Shown in pieces: positions 19,200 to 27,020 of a DNA stretch of 64,000 nt. How positions within the stretch are numbered: the stretch's first letter is position 1; each line of letters begins with the position of its first letter. Under the pieces are notes generated by a model, which was given only the letters and a program-made list of their open reading frames with translations, ran no database searches and was not told the DNA's origin. Source of the stretch: Faecalicatena contorta (GTDB lineage Bacteria > Bacillota > Clostridia > Lachnospirales > Lachnospiraceae); the NCBI RefSeq assembly GCF_039521745.1, contig NZ_BAAACT010000196.1, one strand, 5' to 3'. The position numbers and the translations under genes are program-made.

Positions 19200-19230
19200 T
19201 TGACTCTTACGCTGCGTGATAGTGTACTAT
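19200..19230 (+). promoter_or_regulatory. MerR-type promoter with 19-bp spacer and central dyad
   Basis: TTGACT (19200-19205) and TACTAT (19225-19230) are separated by 19 bp rather than 17. The spacer carries a dyad centred near 19213 (around ACGCTGCGT) with 8 of 10 positions matching across the two arms. An elongated spacer with a central palindrome is the hallmark of promoters twisted into activity by MerR-family proteins. It lies 150 bases upstream of the merR-like gene and points towards it, so autoregulation is likely. Confidence 0.75.
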
Positions 19231-19379
19231 GAAGTAAAAGAAATATAGCGGACAGTCACAGCCGGCAGACGAACACACTATATATTCTTATAAACACCAT
19301 GTACTGATGTTTCTGCAGTTTAACTAGAATTGCTGAATAACAATGTAACAGTACAGCGGTAAGAGAGGAGTTGATTACG

Positions 19380-20249
19380 ATGAGAACTGTAAAAGAGGTT
19401 GCCAGCCTGTCTGGCATCAGTGTAAGGACACTGCAGTATTATGACGAAATAGGCGTATTCAAACCAACGAAAGTAACCGATGCAGGATATCGTTTATATG
19501 ACGATGAAGCGTTGAAAACCCTGCAGCAAATTTTGTTTTTTAAGGAACTGGACTTTCCATTGAAGGATATAAAAGCCATTATGGAAGATCCTCATTATGA
19601 TAAACTAAAGGCATTTAAAAAGCAGAAAGAACTGTTAAAAGTGAAACGTGACAGGCTTACGAAGCTTTTAAGCCTGCTTGAAAAGCTGGAAAAAGGAGAA
19701 GCATGTATGAGTTTTGAAGAATTTGATTTAAGTGAATATATACAAATGCTGGAAGATTTTAAACAGGAAAACACAGAAGAAGTAGTCAGGCATTGGGGAA
19801 GCATAGAAGATTTTGATCAATTTATAAGTAAAATGAAAGAGGACGAAGTCCAGATCGCGGAAATGGCAATTAAACAGTATGGGAGCGTTGCAAAATATAC
19901 AGAAGCCATGAAGCATAGCATGGAGCACTTTTCTGAGAATATAGAAAAGATGGAGCAGATAAAAAAGAGTGGATATATAGAAAAAAACGAGGCCCTGAAT
20001 GCAAAACTGTATGAGGATATAACAAGAGACCCAAAGTCGGAAGAAGTGCAGAGTATATTAGATGAGATTATAAAGCTGGGACAGGAGACAAGGCCTGATG
20101 TGGACCAGGGGGAACATTATTGGGAGATGATGATTGACTGGTACCTCCATAAAGAGTCCTTGATAGCGGCTATGGATAAACGGTATGGGGCCGGGGCATC
20201 CAGATATATGGGGGAGGCGCTGCAATACTATTTTAGAGACGAAATCTAA
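19380..20249 (+). CDS. MerR family regulator with TipAS-type effector domain
   Basis: A 289-aa transcription factor. Residues 1-70 form the winged helix of the MerR family (VKEVASLSGISVRTLQYYDE, then AGYRLYDDEAL). A long helix follows (about 75-115, KLKAFKKQKELLKVKRDRL), then an acidic all-helical domain from about 145 of the TipAS type, which binds thiopeptide antibiotics or other drugs in relatives such as TipA, Mta and SkgA. ATG at 19380 is preferred over TTG at 19371 because AGAGAGGAG ends at 19370. The upstream 19-bp-spacer promoter suggests it activates its own gene when bound to ligand. No transporter gene adjoins it, so its targets may be elsewhere. Confidence 0.87.
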   Translation: MRTVKEVASLSGISVRTLQYYDEIGVFKPTKVTDAGYRLYDDEALKTLQQILFFKELDFPLKDIKAIMEDPHYDKLKAFKKQKELLKVKRDRLTKLLSLLEKLEKGEACMSFEEFDLSEYIQMLEDFKQENTEEVVRHWGSIEDFDQFISKMKEDEVQIAEMAIKQYGSVAKYTEAMKHSMEHFSENIEKMEQIKKSGYIEKNEALNAKLYEDITRDPKSEEVQSILDEIIKLGQETRPDVDQGEHYWEMMIDWYLHKESLIAAMDKRYGAGASRYMGEALQYYFRDEI

Positions 20250-20368
20250 GAAAATTATATAGTGGACGCGAAAAAAGGATAGCCTTTACGTTTATAAGCA
20301 TATGATAAAAAAATAAGCAGAATCTATCTGTAATACCAATAGCCAATTACTGGAGGTTGTATGTATCA

Positions 20369-20738
20369 CCAATCGGATCAATACGCTGCCCCCGTTTCGG
20401 TACCCCACCAAGTAGACGGGATTTTTACTGCCGATTGGATGCACCAGCTAAAAAACCGGGAAGCCTGTACCAGGGCGGGGGGATCTATGCCATTTTAAAA
20501 GTCCTAGAGTTTACGTTAGAGGCCCTTAAGGAAAAAACATAGAAAATGGCGGGCAGGATTTGACGTCTCACGTCAAATCCTGAAGCGGCCTAAGGCCCGA
20601 AATTATCAAATTTCGGGCTGCATGCCGCTGGACCGCCATTTTCTATGTTTTTTCCATTAGGGCCTCTTACGTAAACGGAGCGGATTTTTAAAATGGCATA
20701 GATCCCCCGCCCTGGTACAGGCTTCTCGGTTTTTCAGC
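20369..20738. repeat. Large nested hairpin element (about 107-bp arms with internal hairpins)
   Basis: The 581-base gap 20250-20830 is mostly one fold. An outer imperfect inverted repeat pairs about 20446-20552 with about 20633-20738; for example AGCCTGTACCAGGGCGGGG pairs with its inverted copy near 20701-20722. Inside are a perfect 12-bp hairpin (20554-20565 with 20571-20582) and a second stem (20584-20589 with 20624-20629) enclosing a 9-bp hairpin (20596-20604 with 20609-20617). A smaller stem CCAATCGG/CCGATTGG (20369-20376, 20431-20438) precedes it. A 61-codon open frame across the left arm looks like a by-product. No known element is recognised; it could be a MITE or a structured RNA. Confidence 0.6.
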
Positions 20739-20779
20739 GTCCCCCCAAACAAACATTTCCGCCAACTTTTTATAGAAAG

Positions 20780-20809
20780 TTGCATTTTTGGCCCGGGATA
20801 TAGTATACT
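20780..20809 (+). promoter_or_regulatory. SigmaA-type promoter for the patatin-OTC gene
   Basis: TTGCAT (20780-20785) and TATACT (20804-20809) are separated by 18 bp. The box lies just beyond the hairpin element and 22 bases before the ATG at 20831, which has GAGGTGA as its ribosome site. Confidence 0.6.
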
Positions 20810-20830
20810 AACATAAATCGAGGTGAGCAT

Positions 20831-22924
20831 ATGGAACCATTACTGGACTTATCGAAGGAATATGGGATTGTACTTGACGGAGGAGGAGCCAGAGGGGCCT
20901 ATCAGATCGGGGCCTGGAAGGCGTTAAAAGAGGCAGGCGTGAAGGTGAATGCGGTTGCGGGTACATCGGTGGGCGCTTTGAACGGAGCGCTTATTTGCAT
21001 GGATGATGTCGAGAATGCGGAAAAGATATGGACCGGCATGACATTTTCCAAGGTGATGGATGTGGATGATGACTGGATGGAGCGTCTGTTCAGCCATGAG
21101 AACAAGTTTACGGAAGTGATCGCGGAGATCTGGAAGCGGCTGTCGGATGGCGGTGTGGATGTAACTCCGCTGAGGAAGCTGATTCATGAGGTGATTGATG
21201 AGGAGAAGATCCGCAGTTCCGGGAAAGAATTCTGTCTCCTGACATTTTCTTTGACCGATTTTAAAGAACTGGATCTGAGCCTGGATGATATACCGAAAGG
21301 AATGCTGGAAGATTTTCTGCTTGCAAGTGCGTACCTGCTGGGATTTAAGAATGAAAAGCTGCATGGGAAGCGATATATTGACGGCGGTGTGGTGAATAAT
21401 GTGCCGCTGAAGTCCCTGGTCAATCGGGGGTATACGGATATTATTGAGATCCGTATTTACGGGCCCGGCAGAGAGCCCAGAGTGAAGCTGCCCGAAGGGG
21501 CTGAGAAGTATCAGATTGGTCCGCGGGTTGGACTGGGCAGTATCATAGATTTTGAGAGCAAGCGGAGCCGGCAGAATCTGAAAATCGGTTATTTTGATGC
21601 AAAGCGAATGCTTTATGGCCTGGAGGGTTTTATTTATTATGTGGCACAGACTCATGAGGACGGCTGGTTTGAGGAACAGCTGGCGGATATCACAGAGATA
21701 GAAAAAGCGGAAATGGCATTCGTACTGAAGCTGCCGCTGACATTTACCGTAAAGGCTTTGTATATGGCGATGCTGGAGGCGAGCGCGAAGCAGATGCGTA
21801 TTCCAAAGTATCAGATCTATACGACGGATGAATTATACAACCTGACAGCCGAACGGTATGAAGCGCTTGCCGATAAGATTCATCTGCCGAGATTTACACA
21901 TGTACTTATGAATTTAGGGAGGGACAACACAATGAATTTAAAAGGAAGAAACTTTTTGACACTGAAGGATTTTACCCCGGAAGAGATTACCTATCTGCTT
22001 GACCTTGCGTCAGATTTGAAAGAGAAGAAGAAAAACGGGGTGCCTGTGGATTATTATAAAGGGAAGAATGTGGCCCTTATTTTTGAGAAGACAAGCACTA
22101 GAACGCGCTGTGCATTCGAGGTAGCGGCGCACGACATGGGAATGGGTTCTACTTACCTGGATCCCAGTGGATCGCAGATCGGGAAAAAGGAGAGCATCGA
22201 GGATACCGCAAGAGTGCTGGGAAGAATGTATGACGGCATCGAATACCGCGGTTTCGGCCAGGAGATCGTGGAGGAACTGGCAAAATATGCAGGAGTTCCT
22301 GTATGGAACGGCCTGACAAACGAATACCATCCGACCCAGATGCTGGCAGATTTGCTAACGATCCGGGAGCATTTCGGAAAATTAAAAGGAATCAAGCTGG
22401 TATATATGGGAGATGCAAGATACAATATGGGCAACTCCCTGATGATTGCATGTGCAAAGATGGGGATGCACTTTGTAGCATGCACCACTGCAAAGTATTT
22501 CCCGAGCCAGGAGCTGGTTGAAGTCTGCAGAGGATATGCGGCAGAGTCAGGAGCAACAATCACACTGACCGAGGACGCCATGGAAGGGACAAAAGATGCG
22601 GATGTAATCTACACAGATGTCTGGGTATCCATGGGTGAGCCTGACGAAGTATGGGAAGAGCGTATTAAAGAACTTTCCCCATATAAAGTAACAAAAGAAA
22701 TTATGGGCAATGCAGGCGAGGGCGCGATCTTCCTGCACTGCCTGCCGGCATTCCACGATCTGAAGACAAAGATCGGAAAAGAAATGGGAGAAAGGTTCGG
22801 CATCACGGATATGGAAGTTACGGATGAAGTATTCGAGTCCGTGCAGTCCAAAGTATTTGACGAGGCAGAAAACAGAATGCATACCATCAAGGCAGTTATG
22901 GTTGCGACTTTGGGAGAATTTTAA
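20831..22924 (+). CDS. argF: Patatin-like phospholipase fused in frame to ornithine carbamoyltransferase
   Basis: One open frame of 697 codons encodes two complete enzymes. Residues 1-367 are a patatin-like acyl hydrolase: oxyanion motif GGGARGAYQIG at 17-27, nucleophile Ser46 in GTSVG, and Asp184 in DGG. Residues 368-697 are a full-length ornithine carbamoyltransferase, the enzyme making citrulline from ornithine and carbamoyl phosphate, with the carbamoyl-phosphate motif STRTRC and the ornithine-site motif HCLPAFHD. No stop codon separates them. The OTC methionine (ATG at 21932) has its own strong ribosome site, AGGGAGGG at 21916-21923, so OTC may also be made alone from an internal start. 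It was probably two adjacent genes whose intervening stop was lost. Whether the fused form is made and forms OTC trimers is unknown. Confidence 0.88.
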   Translation: MEPLLDLSKEYGIVLDGGGARGAYQIGAWKALKEAGVKVNAVAGTSVGALNGALICMDDVENAEKIWTGMTFSKVMDVDDDWMERLFSHENKFTEVIAEIWKRLSDGGVDVTPLRKLIHEVIDEEKIRSSGKEFCLLTFSLTDFKELDLSLDDIPKGMLEDFLLASAYLLGFKNEKLHGKRYIDGGVVNNVPLKSLVNRGYTDIIEIRIYGPGREPRVKLPEGAEKYQIGPRVGLGSIIDFESKRSRQNLKIGYFDAKRMLYGLEGFIYYVAQTHEDGWFEEQLADITEIEKAEMAFVLKLPLTFTVKALYMAMLEASAKQMRIPKYQIYTTDELYNLTAERYEALADKIHLPRFTHVLMNLGRDNTMNLKGRNFLTLKDFTPEEITYLLDLASDLKEKKKNGVPVDYYKGKNVALIFEKTSTRTRCAFEVAAHDMGMGSTYLDPSGSQIGKKESIEDTARVLGRMYDGIEYRGFGQEIVEELAKYAGVPVWNGLTNEYHPTQMLADLLTIREHFGKLKGIKLVYMGDARYNMGNSLMIACAKMGMHFVACTTAKYFPSQELVEVCRGYAAESGATITLTEDAMEGTKDADVIYTDVWVSMGEPDEVWEERIKELSPYKVTKEIMGNAGEGAIFLHCLPAFHDLKTKIGKEMGERFGITDMEVTDEVFESVQSKVFDEAENRMHTIKAVMVATLGEF
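21916..21934 (+). promoter_or_regulatory. Internal ribosome-binding site and start for stand-alone OTC
   Basis: AGGGAGGG lies 8 bases before ATG 21932, which begins MNLKGRNFLTLKDFTPEE, the expected first residues of bacterial OTC. In the fused frame this site is translated as NLGRDNT. Confidence 0.75.
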
Positions 22925-22935
22925 GAATATTCAGA

Positions 22936-22998
22936 AAACGGAGGGCAATGGGGTCAGACCCCTTTGCGAAAGGGGTCTGACCCCTATACCCTCCGTTT
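22936..22998. repeat. Strong hairpin with GGGGTCAGACCCC core after the OTC gene
   Basis: A 10-bp outer stem (22936-22945 with 22989-22998) and a 16-bp inner stem (starting GGGGTCAGACCCC) with loop GCG form a very stable hairpin between OTC and birA. There is no T run, so it is not a standard terminator. The sequence GAATATTCAGAAAA just before the core recurs before the related repeat at 24024-24046. Confidence 0.75.
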
Positions 22999-23015
22999 GA
23001 ATTTGGGGTGAAGTT

Positions 23016-23996
23016 TTGAAGGCAGAAATATTAAAAATGCTGCGTGAAAGCAATGATTATGTATCTGGCCAGCAGTTGTGTGAGAAGCTCGGAGTTTCCC
23101 GGACTGCTGTCTGGAAAGCAATCAATCAGCTGAAAGAAGAGGGCTATCAAGTAGAAGCTGTCCGAAACCGCGGCTATCATATTGTGGAGAGTCCGGATAT
23201 TATCTCCAGAGAAGAGCTCGTCAGCATGATCGACACCGAGTGGGCAGGCCAGAAAATCTACTATTATAATACAACGGATTCCACCAACATCCGGGCAAAA
23301 CAACTCGGAGAAGAGGGCGCTCCCCATGGAACCCTGATCACGGCCGGCCAGCAAAGTGCCGGAAGAGGCCGCCGTGGAAGAGGATGGGAGTCACCAGCGG
23401 GCAGCAGCGTGTATATGTCAATTCTGCTCCGGCCGGAGATTCCGCCGGTGAAAGCGCCCATGCTGACGTTGGTAATGGCCTTGAGCGTTGTCAGGAGCCT
23501 CATGGAATGCACCGGTTTGAACGTACAGATCAAATGGCCGAATGATATCATCCTGAATGGAAAGAAACTGGTTGGCATTCTGACGGAAATGAGTACAGAG
23601 ATCGACTATATCAATCACGTAGTTATCGGTGTGGGAATCAATGTGAACATGGAGTATCTTCCGGAAGAGATAAGGGATAAGGCAACCTCCCTTCGTCTGG
23701 AAACAGGACATGTAATAAGGCGAAGCGAAATCATAGCATCTACAATGAAAGAATTTGAGAAATATTACGGCTTATTCATCGAGGACCAGAATCTGGAAAG
23801 CATGCGTGAAGAATACAATACTCTGCTGGTTAACCGCGGCAAAGAAGTGCGGATTCTGGGAGGGAAAGAAGAATATAACGCAGTGGCGCTTGGAATAAAC
23901 GAACAAGGCGAATTATTAGTACGCCGTAAAGACGGAACAGAAGAGGCAATTTTTGCCGGCGAAGTATCCGTGCGGGGAGTGTACGGATACGTCTAA
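23016..23996 (+). CDS. birA: Bifunctional biotin ligase / biotin operon repressor BirA
   Basis: A 326-aa protein joining biotin to carboxylase carrier lysines via biotinyl-5'-AMP. Residues 1-60 are a winged helix (VSGQQLCEKLGVSRTAVWKA) so it can also repress biotin genes. The catalytic domain (about 75-265) has the adenylate loop GRGRRGRGW near 115-123 and KWPNDIILNGKKLVGIL near 170-187. The ~50-residue C-terminal SH3-like domain is present. A TTG start at 23016 is used because it keeps the whole helix-turn-helix and follows GGGGTGA; the next ATG at 23037 would clip the first helix. It lies between OTC and a DUF6145-like gene. Confidence 0.92.
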   Translation: MKAEILKMLRESNDYVSGQQLCEKLGVSRTAVWKAINQLKEEGYQVEAVRNRGYHIVESPDIISREELVSMIDTEWAGQKIYYYNTTDSTNIRAKQLGEEGAPHGTLITAGQQSAGRGRRGRGWESPAGSSVYMSILLRPEIPPVKAPMLTLVMALSVVRSLMECTGLNVQIKWPNDIILNGKKLVGILTEMSTEIDYINHVVIGVGINVNMEYLPEEIRDKATSLRLETGHVIRRSEIIASTMKEFEKYYGLFIEDQNLESMREEYNTLLVNRGKEVRILGGKEEYNAVALGINEQGELLVRRKDGTEEAIFAGEVSVRGVYGYV

Positions 23997-24023
23997 ATTT
24001 TGAGAATATTCAGAAAATGGTAA

Positions 24024-24046
24024 GCAAAGGGGTCAGACCCCTTTGC
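24024..24046. repeat. Perfect inverted repeat with GGGGTCAGACCCC core
   Basis: GCAAAGGGGTC (24024-24034) and GACCCCTTTGC (24036-24046) are perfect inverted copies around one base. It precedes the ribosome site of the next gene and shares core and left flank with 22936-22998. Confidence 0.7.
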
Positions 24047-24061
24047 AGGAAAGGACGAATC

Positions 24062-24403
24062 ATGGAAGAGGAAGTTGTTCTTTGCGGGGCCAGCTCATAC
24101 GAGCAGAAGTTTTATTTGAACCCCGAGTTTGAAACACTCCCGGACAGCATACAGCAGGAACTTCAGATTATGTGTGTGCTGTACACAGAGGATGTGGGCG
24201 GAGTGCTGATGGTGGTATACGACGAGCAGGGAAATCTGGAACTGCGGGTAGACCACAGGGAGGATGATTTTACGTTTGATGAGATAGGCAGCGTGTTGAA
24301 GATCAAGGAACTCCAGCGTACGAAGTCGGAACTTTTTGAGTCGCTGGAACTGTTCTATAAGGTATTCTATTTAGGGGAGGATATGGATGTTACTGACGAT
24401 TGA
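24062..24403 (+). CDS. Small acidic protein, DUF6145-like
   Basis: A 113-aa acidic protein starting MEEEVVLCGASSYEQKFYLNP and containing LPDSIQQELQIMCVLYTEDVGG. It resembles the uncharacterised DUF6145 family found next to coaX in Lachnospiraceae; this assignment is from memory of family context and is moderate. No signal peptide, membrane segment or catalytic motif is visible. ATG at 24062 is chosen for AGGAAAGGA upstream. Its last 17 bases overlap the start of coaX, so the two are translationally linked. Confidence 0.7.
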   Translation: MEEEVVLCGASSYEQKFYLNPEFETLPDSIQQELQIMCVLYTEDVGGVLMVVYDEQGNLELRVDHREDDFTFDEIGSVLKIKELQRTKSELFESLELFYKVFYLGEDMDVTDD

Positions 24404-25157
24404 TGTAGGAAATACAAATATAACATTAGGTGTATTCGATCATGATAAACTGGTTGGAACCTTCCGCATGACTACAAAGCGCCCCAGGACCTCGGATGAG
24501 TATGGCTTTACGATCTGCGGCATACTGGAGCACCGGGATGTGGAGGCGGAAGATGTAGACGCGGTGATTATAGCGTCGGTAGTACCGGATATTATGCACT
24601 CATTGGTAAATGGAATCATCAAGTATCTGGATGTAAAACCGCTGGTTGTTTCTGCAGGAATTAAAACGGGAATCCGGATTGTGACGGAGAATCCCAAGGA
24701 GATCGGTCCGGACCGTATCGTGGACGCAGTAGCGGGATATGAGCTCTACGGAGGGCCGGTGATTGTTGTGGACTTCGGGACTGCGACCACCTATGACCTG
24801 ATCGGGCCGAAGGGGACTTTTGAAGCGGGTATTACCGCGCCCGGGATTGAGACAGCCGGGCGTTCCCTATGGGGCGGAGCTGCTATGCTTCCGGCTATCG
24901 AGATCAAAAAGCCGCCGTCCATCCTGGCAAAAGAGACGGTCTCCAGTATGCAGGCAGGACTTGTCTACGGGGCAATCGGCCAGACCGAGTATATTATAGA
25001 GAAGATCAAGGAAGAATCCGGTTATGATAAGGCCACTGTAGTAGCAACGGGCGGCCTTGGCAAAATTATTGCGAAGGAAACCAGAAGTATAGACGCATAC
25101 AGGCCGGATCTGACATTGGATGGGCTTCGCCTGATTTATAATAAAAATAGAAAATAG
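24387..25157 (+). CDS. coaX: Type III pantothenate kinase
   Basis: A 256-aa kinase making 4'-phosphopantothenate, the first step of coenzyme A synthesis. It has the ASKHA-fold phosphate motifs: DVGNTNITLGVF at residue 5, VDFGTATTYDLI at about 128, and the pantothenate-side GPDRIVDAVAGYEL near 110. CoaX is the pantetheine-insensitive form. The start at 24387 has GGGGAGG and overlaps the preceding small gene; a dihydrouridine synthase gene follows 13 bases later, so the three probably form one transcript with birA upstream. Confidence 0.95.
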   Translation: MLLTIDVGNTNITLGVFDHDKLVGTFRMTTKRPRTSDEYGFTICGILEHRDVEAEDVDAVIIASVVPDIMHSLVNGIIKYLDVKPLVVSAGIKTGIRIVTENPKEIGPDRIVDAVAGYELYGGPVIVVDFGTATTYDLIGPKGTFEAGITAPGIETAGRSLWGGAAMLPAIEIKKPPSILAKETVSSMQAGLVYGAIGQTEYIIEKIKEESGYDKATVVATGGLGKIIAKETRSIDAYRPDLTLDGLRLIYNKNRK

Positions 25158-25170
25158 TGAGATAATAGAC

Positions 25171-26130
25171 ATGAAACAATTGAAAATCGGCAATATGCAG
25201 CTACAGAATTCTTATATACTAGGACCCATGGCAGGAGTAACAGACCTGCCATTTCGCTTGCTCTGCAAAGAGCAGGGCGCCGGCCTTGTCTGTATGGAAA
25301 TGGTAAGCGCGAAAGGAATCCTCTATAACAATAAGAATACGGAAAGCCTTTTGGAGATCCATCCGGATGAAATGCCCGCCTCTCTGCAGCTGTTCGGTTC
25401 TGATCCCAAAATTGTCAGTGAAATGGCAAAAAGAATAGAAGAGCGTCCATTTGCTATCCTGGATATCAATATGGGCTGTCCGGTCCCCAAGGTAGTCCGC
25501 AATGGGGAGGGATCCGCACTGATGAAGAATCCAAAGCTGGTATTCGAACTGGTGAGCGCGGTGGTAAAAGCAATCGAAAAACCGGTAACCGTGAAGATCA
25601 GAAAAGGGTTTGATGAGCAGCATGTGAATGCCGTGGAGATTGCTAAAATTATTGAGGAAGCAGGAGCAGCAGCCGTCGCAGTTCACGGAAGAACAAGAGA
25701 GCAGTACTATTCCGGAAAAGCGGACTGGGAAATCATCAGCAAAGTAAAGGATGCTGTATCCATTCCGGTCATAGGAAATGGAGATGTCACATCGGGGGAA
25801 AGGGCCATTGCCATGCGCGAGCAGACGGGCTGTGACGGAGTCATGATAGCCAGAGGCGCCCAGGGCAACCCCTGGATATTTTCTGAGCTCACAGCCTATG
25901 AACAGACGGGCACGCTTCCGCCCAGACCTTCCGTTGGTGAGATTAAGAAAACCATGCTCCGGCACGCCGCCCTCCAGCTTGAATACAAAGGAGAATACCT
26001 TGGAATTCGGGAAATGCGCAAGCATGTGGCCTGGTATGTAAAAGGACTTCACGGCGCCGCAAGGCTGAGAGATGCCATTAATAAGGTAGAGACATATGAA
26101 GAACTTGAAAATATCTTGACATCGCTATAG
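25171..26130 (+). CDS. dusB: tRNA-dihydrouridine synthase, DusB type
   Basis: A 319-aa flavoprotein that reduces uridines in the tRNA D-loop. The FMN TIM barrel begins GPMAGVTDLPFRLLCKEQGA. NMGCPVPKVVRNGEGSALM near residue 100 holds the catalytic cysteine; VKIRKGF (about 143), AAVAVHGRTREQYYSG (about 170) and GNGDV (about 205) line the FMN and tRNA sites. A helical C-terminal domain completes the family's normal length. The start has a weak ribosome site, consistent with coupling to coaX just upstream. Confidence 0.94.
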   Translation: MKQLKIGNMQLQNSYILGPMAGVTDLPFRLLCKEQGAGLVCMEMVSAKGILYNNKNTESLLEIHPDEMPASLQLFGSDPKIVSEMAKRIEERPFAILDINMGCPVPKVVRNGEGSALMKNPKLVFELVSAVVKAIEKPVTVKIRKGFDEQHVNAVEIAKIIEEAGAAAVAVHGRTREQYYSGKADWEIISKVKDAVSIPVIGNGDVTSGERAIAMREQTGCDGVMIARGAQGNPWIFSELTAYEQTGTLPPRPSVGEIKKTMLRHAALQLEYKGEYLGIREMRKHVAWYVKGLHGAARLRDAINKVETYEELENILTSL

Positions 26131-26179
26131 GGATTGGTTATAATATTGAAATTGTGAAATATAAATTTAAACAGGACTG

Positions 26180-26337
26180 GTGCACTGTCTCATTGATATT
26201 CAGCCTAATAGCTAGCCTAAATTTCCAGATTCAGCATGTAAAGAGCCTCAGCGTAGTCCTCTACGCTTGTGTTTTTTACATACTGCCTCTGAAAATTATT
26301 CTGCGCTATTAGGCTAAATCTCAATGTTGCAGTACAC
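26180..26337. repeat. 158-bp gap-free palindromic element
   Basis: Two arms of exactly 77 bases (26180-26256 and 26261-26337) align as inverted copies without gaps around the loop TCCT. About 55 of 77 positions match, best at the outer GCCTAATAGC segment and the inner AGCGTAG. It fills half of the 307-base gap between dusB and greA. A second small hairpin, ATCAGCG/CGCTGAT, follows at about 26342-26363. It resembles a MITE or an extragenic palindromic repeat; I see no T run at the end. Confidence 0.65.
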
Positions 26338-26437
26338 TAGAATCAGCGCATTGGAACGCTGATCAGAGGCAATAAAGCTTAATAAATGAAAGAACACGAT
26401 AAGAGGAAAGAAAAGGAAAGGAAAAGGAGCAGTTAAC

Positions 26438-26926
26438 ATGGCAGAAGCAAAGAAAAGGTTACTTACTTATGCAGGACTGAAGGCACTGGAAGACGAGCTG
26501 GAGAATCTGAAGGTCGTTAAAAGGAAAGAGGTCGCAGCAAAGATTAAGGAAGCAAGAGAGCAGGGGGATTTATCCGAGAATGCAGAGTACGATGCGGCAA
26601 AAGACGAGCAGCGCGATATTGAGGCCCGTATCGAAGAGCTGGAGGGCATCCTTAAAAATGCCGAGGTCGTTGTTGAAGACGAGGTAGATTTTGACAAAAT
26701 CAATGTAGGATGTAAAGTAAAAGTATTTGATATCACGTTTGATGAGGAAATGGAATTCAAAATTGTTGGTTCAACAGAAGCAAATAGTCTGGAAGGAAAG
26801 ATATCCAATGAATCTCCGGTAGGGCAGGCATTGATGGGCAAGAAAGCAGGAGATTTAGTAGAGGTAGAGACACAGGCTGGGCAGATTCAGTATAAGGTAC
26901 TTGATATCAGCCGTTCAACGATATAA
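26438..26926 (+). CDS. greA: Transcription elongation factor GreA
   Basis: A 162-aa factor that enters the RNA polymerase secondary channel and stimulates cleavage of backtracked RNA. The N-terminal coiled coil (about 1-75) carries the acidic tip in DLSENAEYDAAKDEQ, with the conserved DLSENAEY pattern. The C-terminal FKBP-like domain ends SPVGQALMGKKAGDLVEV and YKVLDI. Length is standard. AAAGGAG precedes ATG 26438. lysS follows after about 95 bases, a pairing common in Firmicutes. Confidence 0.96.
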   Translation: MAEAKKRLLTYAGLKALEDELENLKVVKRKEVAAKIKEAREQGDLSENAEYDAAKDEQRDIEARIEELEGILKNAEVVVEDEVDFDKINVGCKVKVFDITFDEEMEFKIVGSTEANSLEGKISNESPVGQALMGKKAGDLVEVETQAGQIQYKVLDISRSTI

Positions 26927-26963
26927 GTGAGGATTGAAATAATGTAATAAACCAATGAAATGA

Positions 26964-26989
26964 CAGACCTCTTACCTACAAGGGGTCTG
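26964..26989. repeat. Short hairpin related to the GGGGTCAGACCCC repeats
   Basis: CAGACCTCTT (26964-26973) pairs with AAGGGGTCTG (26980-26989) between greA and lysS. The right arm is the same AAGGGGTCTG found in the repeat after the OTC gene. Confidence 0.5.
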
Positions 26990-27020
26990 AATTCGCATAT
27001 ATAAGGAAGGAGAGAAAACA

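Noticed and set aside
20357..20542. A 61-codon open frame between the MerR gene and the patatin gene
   Set aside because: It lies entirely within the left arm of the inverted-repeat element and has no family resemblance.
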